The position numbers and the translations under genes were made by a program. A model generated the notes under the pieces. It saw only the letters and a list, made by a program, of their open reading frames with translations, did not search any database and had not been told where the DNA came from. A DNA stretch of 21,265 nt from CAZNLL01 sp964573885 (GTDB lineage: Bacteria > Desulfobacterota > DSM-4660 > Desulfatiglandales > Desulfatiglandaceae), in contig CAZNLL010000065.1 of NCBI GenBank assembly GCA_964573885.1, positions 1-21,265 on the forward strand, written 5' to 3'. Positions 5,221-13,688 of this stretch are shown one piece after another (position 1 is the stretch's first letter; each line of letters opens with the position of its first letter).

Positions 5221-7623
5221 GTTTAGGTCAATCTCCTTTGTTTCATTTTCCTGGAGGATATAGGTCTGGTCTCTGACGCCGATCTGAATGGGCTCCTCCT
5301 CACACCTGCAGGCCGTCACTTTGAGTTTGTTTGACCAAATTTCAACCACCAGGTATTGGCCCCGGTAACGAATCTGCATGCGCAGATTATCCACCTGATC
5401 CGGCAGGCAGGGGTTAAACCACAAGACATCACCCCTTGCCTCAATGCCTGTATAACCCCGTTGAAGAAGGTCCACCGTACCGGCCATGGCCCCCAGGTGT
5501 ATCCCTTCCGGTGTGGTGCCCCCTTGGATGTCGGCCACATCGGTCTTCAGAGCTTCGGTGAAAAGCCTCCAGGAGCCGGCACGGTCTGAACGGGCCAACA
5601 CCCAGGAATGGACCACCCGGCTCAGGGTGGAGCCATGGCTGGTTCTTCTGATGTAATAGTTGATATTTCTGGGGATGGTCTCGTATTCAAAGGGATAACC
5701 AAGCTGATCGAAAATCTCCCTCAACTCATCCGAGGAAAAGAGGTAAAAGAGCATTAGCACATCGGCCTGCTTGGAGGCCTTGTAATGGTTGGGACTGTCA
5801 CCTTCAGCCTCCAGGATCCGGTCGAGCCGCTGGATATCCCCGTATTTCTTTTTGTACCCCTCCCAGTCAAACTCTTCCAACTGATCATAGCCTTCGAACT
5901 GGCTGATAATGCTATCATCATGAAAGACCACGCGCATCTTATGGCTGACCTCCTGCCACAGGTTTCTCTCCTCCTCGGTGACACCAAGGCTCTCACAGAG
6001 CTCTCTCCTGCGGTCCTCCGGCAGGATTTGGAGGATCTCCAGGGCCCGGGCCAGGACCCAGGCCGCCATGATATTGGTGTAGGAGTTATTGTTGAGGCCG
6101 GGACTGTCCGAACCCGGGAAGCTGTCATGGTATTCGTCAGGGCCCATGACCCTGAAGATTTCGTACCGGTCAAGATCCGGATTATAAGTCACCGCGCTGG
6201 CCCAAAACCTTGCGATCTCCAGGACCATCTCAGCCCCGTAAAAGGAAAGAAACTCCATATCGCGGGTGATCTGATAGTACTTATAGATATTATAGGCGAT
6301 GGCGGCGTTTACGTGACGCTGGAGTCGGGAATTGTCCGGGATCCAGCGACCTGATTTTGGGTTCAGGTGGAGAGTTTGGCTCTCTTCACGGCCGTTGCTC
6401 CCGCTTTGCCAGGGATACATGGCTCCGCGGTAACCCGCCTTTTTTGCGGCCACCCTGGCCTCGTTCAGGCGGCGGTACCGGTACATGAGAAGGGACCGGG
6501 TGATTTCAGGGACCCGCAGATTAAGGAGGGGAAAGATAAAAAGCTCGTCCCAAAAGATGTGCCCCCGATAGGCCTCTCCATGCCATCCCCGGGAGGGCAC
6601 ACCCACATCCAGGTCGATGGTATGTATAGAAGAACTCTGCAAAAGGTGAAATATATAAAGATGAAGGATACGGGACATTCTCTCGCTGTCGGCTTTGCTG
6701 CATCCAAAGTCTATATCAAAGCGCTGCCACAACTGTTTCCAGGTCAAAACATGGGTTTCCAGCAAGGACTCAAAGGAGCCCGCCCTTGCCACGGCCTTCC
6801 TGGACTCCAGGCCGCACTCGGATATGGCACGGTCCCTGGATGTAAATAAAGAGACCACCTTTTCTATCCTCACCTCACTTCCTTCCGACATGTCCACTTG
6901 AAATTGCTGCCCCATATATCCCTTCTCCTGCGTGGTCTTCTGCTCAACGCTAAGAGGATTTGATCCCGCAAAAACCCGTGTTCTTGCGGACTGGGCCACA
7001 CACATCCAGGATTGCCTGGTACGAACCTTTAAAAAGATGGTCTCCGCATCTACATCCCGGGTTTCCATAGGCTCCAGATGGTCGCCGTTCAGTTCCTTGT
7101 AACGTTCCACTCCCGCGTTGATTACCCGCCCGTCCAGAACCGAGCAGACTTCCATCTGGCCCTTCCAGTTTTCCGCTTTCAACGTCGTCTCCAGGGCGGC
7201 AAGATGGCGATTGGTCATGTGGACAATGCGCCGTCTGTTCATTTCGGTCTGGCGCCCTTTTTCATCGCGGAAGCGGACAGCCCGGGTGAGGATCCCCTTC
7301 TTAAGGTCCAATTCCTGCCGATAGGCAAGGATCTCCACATCCTTGAGATTGAACCAGGGGCCGTCGCCGATGCGGAAAGAGAGGTAAAGCCAGTTCGGCA
7401 GATTCACCAGGTCTTCGTTTTCCACCATCCGGCCTGCTATCTCTGTAGTGAGCCGGTTGTAACCCCCTGCAAGGTAAGTGCCCGGATAATGAACCCCGTC
7501 CGCATGAGATTCAGGGGCCGCCCCCCTGGTGGCGAAGTATCCGTTCCCCAGGGTGCACAGGGCCTCGCGCAGGTCCTCTTCTTCAGGGTTAAAGCCTTCA
7601 TACACAAACGACCAGGAAGTCAT
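5215..7623 (-). CDS. Glycoside hydrolase family 65 disaccharide phosphorylase (trehalose/kojibiose type)
   Basis: An 802-residue GH65 enzyme, predicted to split an alpha-glucosyl disaccharide with phosphate to beta-glucose 1-phosphate. The N-terminal beta-sandwich (about 1-270) begins WSFVYEGFNPEEEDLREALCT; the (alpha/alpha)6 barrel follows. Visible key sites are FWDE (358-361), the general acid E497 in MGPDEYH, KQADV, and HGSTLS near the barrel's end. The last two are phosphate-pocket motifs of GH65 phosphorylases, which argues against a hydrolase. There is no signal peptide, so it is cytoplasmic. AAGGAG eight bases ahead supports the ATG. The upstream gene encodes beta-phosphoglucomutase, the enzyme that uses the product. 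Substrate (trehalose, trehalose 6-phosphate, kojibiose or other) cannot be settled by eye. The stop codon lies in the ACTGATC repeat. Confidence 0.88.
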   Translation of the reverse strand: MTSWSFVYEGFNPEEEDLREALCTLGNGYFATRGAAPESHADGVHYPGTYLAGGYNRLTTEIAGRMVENEDLVNLPNWLYLSFRIGDGPWFNLKDVEILAYRQELDLKKGILTRAVRFRDEKGRQTEMNRRRIVHMTNRHLAALETTLKAENWKGQMEVCSVLDGRVINAGVERYKELNGDHLEPMETRDVDAETIFLKVRTRQSWMCVAQSARTRVFAGSNPLSVEQKTTQEKGYMGQQFQVDMSEGSEVRIEKVVSLFTSRDRAISECGLESRKAVARAGSFESLLETHVLTWKQLWQRFDIDFGCSKADSERMSRILHLYIFHLLQSSSIHTIDLDVGVPSRGWHGEAYRGHIFWDELFIFPLLNLRVPEITRSLLMYRYRRLNEARVAAKKAGYRGAMYPWQSGSNGREESQTLHLNPKSGRWIPDNSRLQRHVNAAIAYNIYKYYQITRDMEFLSFYGAEMVLEIARFWASAVTYNPDLDRYEIFRVMGPDEYHDSFPGSDSPGLNNNSYTNIMAAWVLARALEILQILPEDRRRELCESLGVTEEERNLWQEVSHKMRVVFHDDSIISQFEGYDQLEEFDWEGYKKKYGDIQRLDRILEAEGDSPNHYKASKQADVLMLFYLFSSDELREIFDQLGYPFEYETIPRNINYYIRRTSHGSTLSRVVHSWVLARSDRAGSWRLFTEALKTDVADIQGGTTPEGIHLGAMAGTVDLLQRGYTGIEARGDVLWFNPCLPDQVDNLRMQIRYRGQYLVVEIWSNKLKVTACRCEEEPIQIGVRDQTYILQENETKEIDLNQ

Positions 7624-7659
7624 GAAAAATCTCCTTTCAAGGACGCAATCGCAGATCTC

Positions 7660-7830
7660 AGGATCCTAGGATTCCGGGGTTCAAGCGGCGGCGCAAGCGC
7701 CGCGGTATTGGGTATTAGACCTGATGTGCGACCCCTGCCCACATCCCACATCTCACATCCTATAAGTATACAAGGATTCAAGTGATTTCGCTGCCCCTCC
7801 ACTGATCACTGATCACTGATTACTGATGAC
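7660..7830 (+). repeat. Composite short-tandem-repeat element, third copy
   Basis: Same orientation and order as the copy at 5027-5220: a GC-rich inverted repeat (GCGGCG ... CGCCGC, about 7685-7703), GGTATTG units, CGACCCCTGCCCA, ACATCCC/ACATCTC units, CTATAAG, AAGGATTCAAGTGATTTCGCT, then ACTGATC units at 7799-7830. An extra set of period-8 units precedes the hairpin at 7660-7685. It lies between two genes transcribed in the same direction. Confidence 0.7.
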
Positions 7831-7837
7831 TCTCTTT

Positions 7838-7857
7838 GGCGGGTACGGTGACCCGCC
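7838..7857 (-). terminator. Hairpin directly after the HAD-OtsB stop codon
   Basis: GGCGGGT (7838-7844) pairs perfectly with ACCCGCC (7851-7857) around a 6-base loop. It abuts the TAG stop at 7858-7860 of the minus-strand gene. No T-run follows, so it may stabilise the mRNA end rather than terminate transcription. Confidence 0.3.
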
Positions 7858-9393
7858 CTACTCTTTTATTCTTCTCAAAAACTCCTTTACTTCACCAGGA
7901 TCTTTCAGCTCGTATTGTGCCGCCGTGGGGCGGGGCTTGTCCCGTGCAACGATGCCGATTCCCCGATCCGAAAGGGCTGCAAAGGCGTCCTCGTCGGTTA
8001 TATCATCACCGATGTAAATGGGCAGGACATCGGGCTGGTCCAGACCCAGGGTCTCCAGCAGCCATTGGACGGCCTTTCCCTTGTGCCAGTCCACCCTGGG
8101 CTGGAGTTCGTATATCTTTTTTCCGGAGGACTTGCGAAGGCTTGGATAATCTGCGTGCACTTCATCCACGGCCTTGGCTACGTCTTTTTCCCTGCCCGCC
8201 TCCACGTTGCGGTAATGGGCGGCAATGGAAAATTTCTTGCGCTCTACAGCAGCTCCGGGGATAGCGCCTAATCTCTCCTCCAGGGCCTCTTGAGCCTTGT
8301 CCAGGGTGGGAAGGAACGCCTTTCCCTGCTGCACCTCTATATGGCGGCCTTCCGGACCGGCGATGTCGAAACCGTGACTCCCTGCATAGAAGATGTTTTC
8401 AATACCCACATGGTTTTTCACGTCAGCCAGATCCCTTCCGCTGATGACGGCCACGGTGTACCGCCCTGCCAGTTCTCTCAGGATATCCCGCATAGCATCG
8501 GATAGAACGGCCTCTTCAGGCCGGGACACGATAGGAGTCAGGGTCCCGTCATAATCCAGAAAAAGGACCATGCGCCGGTTGCTTGCCTGCTGCATTATCT
8601 CTTCCACAGCCTCCAAGGCGGAAGGGAGATTCCGAATCACAATGATTTCCGAGAGGTCGGTTACCACCATGTCCGCCCCGTTTTCCTTAAGGACCTCCTT
8701 CTGGCCGGTCCGATCCACCCCGATGACACAACCAAACTGTCCCCATTTCCCCGCCTTTACTCCCGCAATGGCATCTTCCACCACCACGGCCCGTGAAGGA
8801 GGCACATGGAGCTTTTCCGCGGCCTTGAGAAAAATATCCGGCGCGGGTTTACCCGTCAGGGAGAGACGCTCCGCATCCAAACCGTCCACCTTGGCATGGA
8901 ATAACTGCATCATGTGGGCCGCCTCTAGTACAGGCACACAATTCTTGCTGGAGGAGACCACAGCCGTCTTGATTTTTGCCTCTCTCAGTCGATGAATAAA
9001 GTCCGCAGCCCCCTCATAGGACTGTACACCCTCCTTTTCCAGAAATTCATGGAAGTACACATTTTTCTTGTTTCCCAGTCCGCATATGGTCTCCTTCTCA
9101 GGGCTGTCGTCCGGGGAACCGTAAGGCACGTCTATGTTCCGCGAGGCCAGAAAACTCTTTACCCCTTCATACCTGGGCTTGCCGTCCACGTAACGTTTGT
9201 AATCGGAATTGATGTCAAAGCGATCGCCTCTTTTCTTTTTTTCAAGATACTCGTCAAAGAGCGTTTTCCATGCCGCTGCATGGATCTTGGCGGTTTTTGT
9301 AATCACGCCGTCTAGATCAAAAATCACGGCATCGTAATAGCTGGCGGCGATTTGCGCTGTGGGATTTGTGTTTTTCGATGTGTTTTTTTTCAT
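7858..9393 (-). CDS. Beta-phosphoglucomutase-like HAD / trehalose-6-phosphatase fusion
   Basis: A 511-residue fusion of two HAD enzymes. Residues about 20-255 resemble beta-phosphoglucomutase: nucleophile D26 and acid D28 in FDLDGVITKT, SSSKN, GKPAPDIFL and VVEDAIAGVKA. A region near 57-120 (DYKRYVDGKPRYEGV, GLGNKKN) matches the form found in mycobacterial OtsB1. Residues about 275-505 are an OtsB-type trehalose phosphatase: D280/D282 in FLDYDGTLTP, ISGRDL, GSHGFD, and GDDITDEDAF. Expected reactions are beta-glucose 1-phosphate to glucose 6-phosphate, and trehalose 6-phosphate to trehalose. ATG at 9391-9393 is chosen; a TTG four codons earlier (9403-9405) is possible, and neither has a strong ribosome site. 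The GH65 gene lies downstream on the same strand, past a composite repeat. Confidence 0.87.
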   Translation of the reverse strand: MKKNTSKNTNPTAQIAASYYDAVIFDLDGVITKTAKIHAAAWKTLFDEYLEKKKRGDRFDINSDYKRYVDGKPRYEGVKSFLASRNIDVPYGSPDDSPEKETICGLGNKKNVYFHEFLEKEGVQSYEGAADFIHRLREAKIKTAVVSSSKNCVPVLEAAHMMQLFHAKVDGLDAERLSLTGKPAPDIFLKAAEKLHVPPSRAVVVEDAIAGVKAGKWGQFGCVIGVDRTGQKEVLKENGADMVVTDLSEIIVIRNLPSALEAVEEIMQQASNRRMVLFLDYDGTLTPIVSRPEEAVLSDAMRDILRELAGRYTVAVISGRDLADVKNHVGIENIFYAGSHGFDIAGPEGRHIEVQQGKAFLPTLDKAQEALEERLGAIPGAAVERKKFSIAAHYRNVEAGREKDVAKAVDEVHADYPSLRKSSGKKIYELQPRVDWHKGKAVQWLLETLGLDQPDVLPIYIGDDITDEDAFAALSDRGIGIVARDKPRPTAAQYELKDPGEVKEFLRRIKE

Positions 9394-9407
9394 GTCTTTT
9401 TCCAAAT

Positions 9408-9572
9408 CTCAGGGTTGAAGGATTCGAGGATATAAGGATTCAAGGGTTCAAGTGATTTCACTAGTTCTCCACTGATCACCGTTGACTGATCACTTTCTTT
9501 TCAATACCAAATACCCAGTAACCAATACCGGTCAACCAAGGGTTGACCTGATCACTGATCACTGATCACTCT
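9408..9572. repeat. Partial composite element with GGTCAACC hairpin
   Basis: Shuffled modules: 8-mer units (AGGATTCA, AGGGTTCA), the linker AGTGATTTCACT, ACTGATCACC units, CTTTCTTTTCAATACC (the complement of the linker seen near 2115-2130), AATACCC units, then a perfect 8-bp hairpin GGTCAACC-AAG-GGTTGACC (9530-9548) running into three ACTGATC units. It fills the space between two minus-strand genes. Confidence 0.6.
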
Positions 9573-9575
9573 CCC

Positions 9576-10787
9576 TCACGCCCCATACTTCATCAACCTG
9601 CCCGCATGGGCAAGGGCCAAACCCATCAGATGAACCCCCGGCCGTATATCCAGGGAGCCGTGTCGACAGGCCTCTTCGTCAAAAGCGTACACCGGATCCA
9701 CCCTTGCAAATCGGGAACGAATCAAAAAGGGCACGGGATGCCAACTATGCGTTCCCATGACAGCGGGGGTGGAGTGATCCGCACAAACCACAAGCACATC
9801 CGGCTGAAGGTTAGCCACCCTGGGTACCAGGCCGTCAAAGTGTTCTATGACCTCCACCTTCTTATCAAAATCCCCATCTTCCCCGGTGCTGTCGGTCTTT
9901 TTCACATGCAAAAAATAGAAATCGTAGTCTGTCCCATACAGGCCCTCCAGTGTGTCCAAAGACGCCTCCATCCCCTTAAGGGGCCGGGCAATGTCCAACC
10001 CGAGCAGACGGCTGATGCCCCGGTACATGGGATATTCTGCAACACAGACCCCCTTGAGGTCAAAACGCGCATTCAGGGTGGGCAGGGGTTCATACCGGTC
10101 AAAGCCTCGCATCAAGATCATATTGGCCTTATCTTCTCCGGCCAGGCTTTCCTTTGCCTGCGAGATGAAGGAGCGGACCAAACGGGCGGTCTCTTCCGAA
10201 TCCTCATTGACCGCTTCCGGTTCAAGAGGTCTTATCCCTGTGCGTTGCGGATCGGTATCCCGGAGGTTGCCACCCAGATTTAAACCCCGGAGAACAAACA
10301 GCGCTCGATGCTCACTCACGGTCTCCAGAAAAAACGTCCCGTTCATATCCAGGGAGACTTCTTCCTTGACCTTTTGGCAAAGGCGTTGGTTGGTTTGATC
10401 GTCGATTCTCCCGGCCCTTCGGTCGGTGACATTTCCTGCGTCATCTACCGTGGCAAAATTTATTCTGGCCGCCACATCTCCCAGTCTCAATTCAAAATTG
10501 ATACCCAGAGCGGCCAATACCCCTCGACCGACTTGGTATTTCAAGGGATCGTAACCGAAAAGCGCCAAATGGCCGGCCCCACTTCCCGGAGTAATCCCCG
10601 GGCCCACCACCTCCAATAGACCACAGGCCGATTCTTCTGCAAGTCGGTCCAGTTTAGGTGTCTGGGCCACTTGAAGTTCCGTGCCCCGCCGGGACCCGGC
10701 CAGACCGCCCACACCATCCAGGACCACGTAGATAATGGTCCCGCCTTCAGTCCGGACAAGGCCCTCCCAGATTTCGCTCACGTCCAC
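9576..10787 (-). CDS. apgM: 2,3-bisphosphoglycerate-independent phosphoglycerate mutase, archaeal type
   Basis: A 403-residue alkaline-phosphatase-fold enzyme interconverting 3- and 2-phosphoglycerate in glycolysis and gluconeogenesis, in the cytoplasm. Metal and nucleophile sites are visible: D24 in YVVLDGVGG, S69 in TPGSGAGHLALFGYDP, and the C-terminal metal-site region with EDGDFDKKVEVIEHFD, CADHSTP and THSWHPVPFLI. Length fits the archaeal ApgM branch rather than the ~510-residue bacterial GpmI. The start is GTG at 10785-10787, seven bases after AGGAGGA; no better in-frame ATG lies nearby. It is first in a row of three minus-strand carbohydrate genes and is divergent from ligA, with a 211-base shared upstream region. 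Confidence 0.92.
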   Translation of the reverse strand: MDVSEIWEGLVRTEGGTIIYVVLDGVGGLAGSRRGTELQVAQTPKLDRLAEESACGLLEVVGPGITPGSGAGHLALFGYDPLKYQVGRGVLAALGINFELRLGDVAARINFATVDDAGNVTDRRAGRIDDQTNQRLCQKVKEEVSLDMNGTFFLETVSEHRALFVLRGLNLGGNLRDTDPQRTGIRPLEPEAVNEDSEETARLVRSFISQAKESLAGEDKANMILMRGFDRYEPLPTLNARFDLKGVCVAEYPMYRGISRLLGLDIARPLKGMEASLDTLEGLYGTDYDFYFLHVKKTDSTGEDGDFDKKVEVIEHFDGLVPRVANLQPDVLVVCADHSTPAVMGTHSWHPVPFLIRSRFARVDPVYAFDEEACRHGSLDIRPGVHLMGLALAHAGRLMKYGA

Positions 10788-10939
10788 GGTCCAATCCTCC
10801 TTTTTACATATTCTGCATTTTCAGTAGAGCAGGTCCCGGTATAAAGTAAATGGGGTCTAGGATGTATATTGAAGCCGGGAGGTCCTGTCCTGGGGGCTTT
10901 GCATACCCCATCGCGGGATAAAATACAGCATTCACCCCA

Positions 10940-10968
10940 TTGAGATGCTATTGAGGCCGTTTTATAAG
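10940..10968 (+). promoter_or_regulatory. Candidate sigma-70-type promoter for ligA
   Basis: TTGAGA (10940-10945) and TATAAG (10963-10968) are separated by 17 bases and end about 30 bases before the ligA start. Spacing is ideal and both boxes match well. No equally clear pair was seen for the divergent apgM gene. Confidence 0.45.
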
Positions 10969-10998
10969 AGATTGAAATGACTACTCCAATAGGACACG

Positions 10999-13056
10999 AT
11001 GTATATGGACTTCAAGAAAAACCCCGGTACCAATTTCAAGGACGTGGACAAACTTACCCGGAAAGAGGCCCGCCAAGAAGTGGAGGCCCTCCGGGAAGGC
11101 ATTGAATACCACGACTATCTTTACTACATCAAAAATCAGCCCAAAATCTCCGACGCCCTTTACGACAAGCTCTTTCACCGCCTCCAGGAATTGGAAGAGG
11201 CATTCCCTGAACTCCAGTCCGATACATCTCCCACCCAGCGGATCGGCGCTGAACCCGTGGATGAACTGAAAAAAGTGAAGCATGCCGAGTTGATGCTCAG
11301 CCTCAATTCAGCCCTGGAGGAGAAAGAGGTAAAAAATTTCCACGACTTTGTCAGCCGACATACAAATGTAAAAAGCGTGGAATATGTGCTGGAGCCCAAG
11401 TTCGACGGTCTCTCCGTGGAAGTGGTTTACGAGAAAGGAGGGTTTCAATACGGTGCCACACGGGGAAACGGGGAAGTGGGTGAAGATATTTCAGAAAACC
11501 TCAAGACCATCCGGACCCTTCCCATGCATCTCCAGGGCGAAAAAGGGATACCCGATTTCCTCTCTGTGCGGGGGGAGATCTTTATGAACAAGAGGGGATT
11601 TCAACAGCTGAACAAGGAGCGGATCCAAAATGGGTTGGAACCTTTTGCCAATCCCCGCAATGCGGCTGCAGGGACCATGCGCCAGTTGGACCCCAAAAAC
11701 GTGACAGGCAGACCCCTTGACATCTTCTTCTATGAGATCCTCAAGACCGAGGGAAACGGCTTCTCCTCCCACTGGACCGTATTGGAGCGATTCGGCCAAT
11801 GGGCTTTGAAGACCGATCCTCACAAGCGCAAGGCCTCTTCCTTTAAGGATATTAAAGACTACCATCAAGAACTCTCCGAGCAGAGAGACAGCCTGTCTTA
11901 TGAAATAGACGGGATAGTGATCAAGCTGGACAGCTATGAACAAAGGCAGAAACTCGGCATACGACAGCGAAGCCCCCGGTGGGCCTATGCCTGGAAATTC
12001 GCCCCCAAAGAAGAGATCACCACATTGGAAGAGATTGTGGTCCAGGTGGGAAGAACGGGAATGCTCACCCCGGTGGCCTTGTTGCAGCCTGTGGATGTGG
12101 GAGGCGTTACCGTGAGCCGTGCCACCCTCCACAACCAGGACGAGGTCAAGAAAAAGGATGTACGCCCGGGGGATAAGGTGCGCGTGGTACGGGCTGGAGA
12201 TGTGATCCCCGAGGTCTTAGAACGGGTTAAAGAGCCCGGGAAAAAGAGGAAAGAGGCCTTTTCCATGCCCCAAAAATGCCCTGTGTGCGGTGCGGAGATA
12301 TACAGAGAGGGGGCCTATTATTTCTGCCCCGCCGGCCTCTCCTGCCCGCCCCAGGTGATCGGCAGGATCATTCATTATGGTTCAAGAGACGCCCTGGACA
12401 TTACAGGCCTGGGTGAGAAAACCGCCCAGGACATGGTCCAGAAGGGACTGGTCAAAGATATTTCGGATCTCTACACCCTGCCCGTGGAGGACCTCCTGAA
12501 GCTGGACGGTTTTGCTCAGAAATCAGCGGACCAGCTTTACCAGGCCATCCAGGAGACCAAGAATCCGCCCTTACCCAGGTTCCTGTATGCCCTCGGGATC
12601 CGCCATGTGGGCCGCCGGGTGGCCCGGGTGCTGGCGGAGAGATACGGAAGCCTCAATGCGCTGCGGAAAGCCACGGAGGAGGACCTGGAGAAGACCGAGG
12701 AAATAGGCCCGGAGATCGGAAAAAGCGTGAGCCAATTTTTCGCGGAAGAGACCAACAAACGTGTCCTCAAGCGCCTTGAACGGTTCGGGGTGGAGGTCAA
12801 GGAGGTATCCAAAGTGACCAAGCCCCTGCCCCTCCGAGGTAAAACTTTTGTCTTTACGGGCAAACTGGATAACTATACCCGGGATGAGGCCCAAAGCCTT
12901 GTGGAAGACCTGGGGGGACATGCCGCCTCCAGCGTGAGCGGTGAGACGGATTACGTTGTGGCGGGGCAAAATCCGGGCAGCAAACTGCAAAAGGCCGGGG
13001 ATCAAGAGGTCCAGGTCCTGGATGAAAAGGCATTTGAAGCGCTGATCAAGGGGTAA
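10999..13056 (+). CDS. ligA: NAD+-dependent DNA ligase
   Basis: A 685-residue DNA ligase that seals nicks using NAD+. In order: the Ia domain (about 15-75, EYHDYLYY), the adenylation domain with lysine K134 in LEPKFDGLSVEV and PRNAAAGTMRQLDP, the OB fold (VVQVGRTGMLTPVALL), a zinc finger (C427, C430, C443, C449), helix-hairpin-helix repeats (ITGLGEKTAQDMV, ALGIRHVGRRVARVLAERYG), and a C-terminal BRCT domain (about 608-685). It is divergent from textbook LigA: LMLSLNSALEEKEV replaces PMLSLDNAF, KFDG replaces KLDG, and the second Cys pair has five residues between instead of four. All catalytic elements remain. The first ATG has AGGA only four bases ahead; ATG at 11005, ten bases after it, is an alternative start. 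Confidence 0.93.
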   Translation: MYMDFKKNPGTNFKDVDKLTRKEARQEVEALREGIEYHDYLYYIKNQPKISDALYDKLFHRLQELEEAFPELQSDTSPTQRIGAEPVDELKKVKHAELMLSLNSALEEKEVKNFHDFVSRHTNVKSVEYVLEPKFDGLSVEVVYEKGGFQYGATRGNGEVGEDISENLKTIRTLPMHLQGEKGIPDFLSVRGEIFMNKRGFQQLNKERIQNGLEPFANPRNAAAGTMRQLDPKNVTGRPLDIFFYEILKTEGNGFSSHWTVLERFGQWALKTDPHKRKASSFKDIKDYHQELSEQRDSLSYEIDGIVIKLDSYEQRQKLGIRQRSPRWAYAWKFAPKEEITTLEEIVVQVGRTGMLTPVALLQPVDVGGVTVSRATLHNQDEVKKKDVRPGDKVRVVRAGDVIPEVLERVKEPGKKRKEAFSMPQKCPVCGAEIYREGAYYFCPAGLSCPPQVIGRIIHYGSRDALDITGLGEKTAQDMVQKGLVKDISDLYTLPVEDLLKLDGFAQKSADQLYQAIQETKNPPLPRFLYALGIRHVGRRVARVLAERYGSLNALRKATEEDLEKTEEIGPEIGKSVSQFFAEETNKRVLKRLERFGVEVKEVSKVTKPLPLRGKTFVFTGKLDNYTRDEAQSLVEDLGGHAASSVSGETDYVVAGQNPGSKLQKAGDQEVQVLDEKAFEALIKG

Positions 13057-13086
13057 GCGTATGTATGTACTGTTTTTACTGTTCGG

Positions 13087-13104
13087 ATACAGGAATGACC
13101 CCAT
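13087..13104. repeat. 18-base word shared with 21037-21054
   Basis: ATACAGGAATGACCCCAT occurs identically at 13087-13104 and 21037-21054, both times in non-coding sequence. Shorter relatives (ACCCCATTTA complement near 10840; TTCACCCCATTG at 10931 and 19605) occur in other gaps. It may be a remnant of a mobile repeat family. Confidence 0.45.
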
Positions 13105-13239
13105 GGATATTCTACGCCCTTTGTGATTATGTCACTCTTATGGCTTCTCATAAATTTCCGGGCAAAAAGCCTGTTTTCATTGATTTAGTGAATGGGGAGT
13201 CCTTATTTTCAGGGGAACACTGGAAGAAAGGAGTTAAAC

Positions 13240-13518
13240 ATGGAAGAGAAAGAAAAATATCGTGCGCACATTGAGTCCAAACTCACTAAATTCGGCGAAA
13301 CCTTGGAACAGATAAAGACCAGACACAAGGAGAACAGAGAGAACTTGCCGGGATTGAAGATTGAGTCGACTATCCAGAAACATGAAGCCGCCATGGCCAA
13401 ATTGGAGGAGCTCAAGGAAGCCGATGAAAGCAGTTGGGATAAATTCAAATTTGAACTGGATAACTATGTCAATGACATAGATGAAGACCTGAGAGAAGCC
13501 CTGGCCTATTTTGGCTGA
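13240..13518 (+). CDS. Small charged coiled-coil protein of unknown function
   Basis: A 92-residue, highly charged, all-helical protein with heptad-like patterning (HIESKLTKFGETLEQIKTRH, HEAAMAKLEELKEADE) and an acidic C-terminal segment ending DEDLREALAYFG. No signal peptide, membrane segment or cysteine is present. I do not recognise a named family with certainty; small stress-associated coiled-coil proteins look like this. The start is the ATG at 13240, five to six bases after AAAGGAG (13227-13233). The frame is open upstream to 13192, but that part has no ribosome site. It stands alone between ligA and the NifX-like gene, followed by a nested inverted repeat. Confidence 0.75.
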   Translation: MEEKEKYRAHIESKLTKFGETLEQIKTRHKENRENLPGLKIESTIQKHEAAMAKLEELKEADESSWDKFKFELDNYVNDIDEDLREALAYFG

Positions 13519-13536
13519 GTGAACCCCGCGCTTATC

Positions 13537-13598
13537 ACCCAATAAGGTATACATGAATCCTGAAACCCACTAAATCAGGTGGTGGGTGATTATTGGGT
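13537..13598 (+). promoter_or_regulatory. Nested stem-loop between the coiled-coil and NifX-like genes
   Basis: Outer arms ACCCAATAA (13537-13545) and TTATTGGGT (13590-13598) pair over 9 bp. Inside, CCCAC (13566-13570) pairs with GTGGG (13582-13586). There is no T-run, so it could be a leader structure for the next gene or an mRNA-end stabiliser. It lies 91 bases before the NifX-like start. Confidence 0.35.
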
Positions 13599-13688
13599 TG
13601 AAAACCGATGGACGTTTGAGGGAATCCAAGGACATGCGGACCGCCGGTGGAAGCGGTTGCAAGACACAAAACAAGGAAAGGAGTAAAA

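Noticed and set aside
9403..9405. TTG start for the HAD-OtsB fusion
   Set aside because: It adds only four residues and has no better ribosome site than the ATG at 9391-9393.
13065..13274. 69-codon frame starting MYCFYC after ligA
   Set aside because: It overlaps the well-supported start of the coiled-coil gene, has no ribosome site, and includes the 18-base repeat word.
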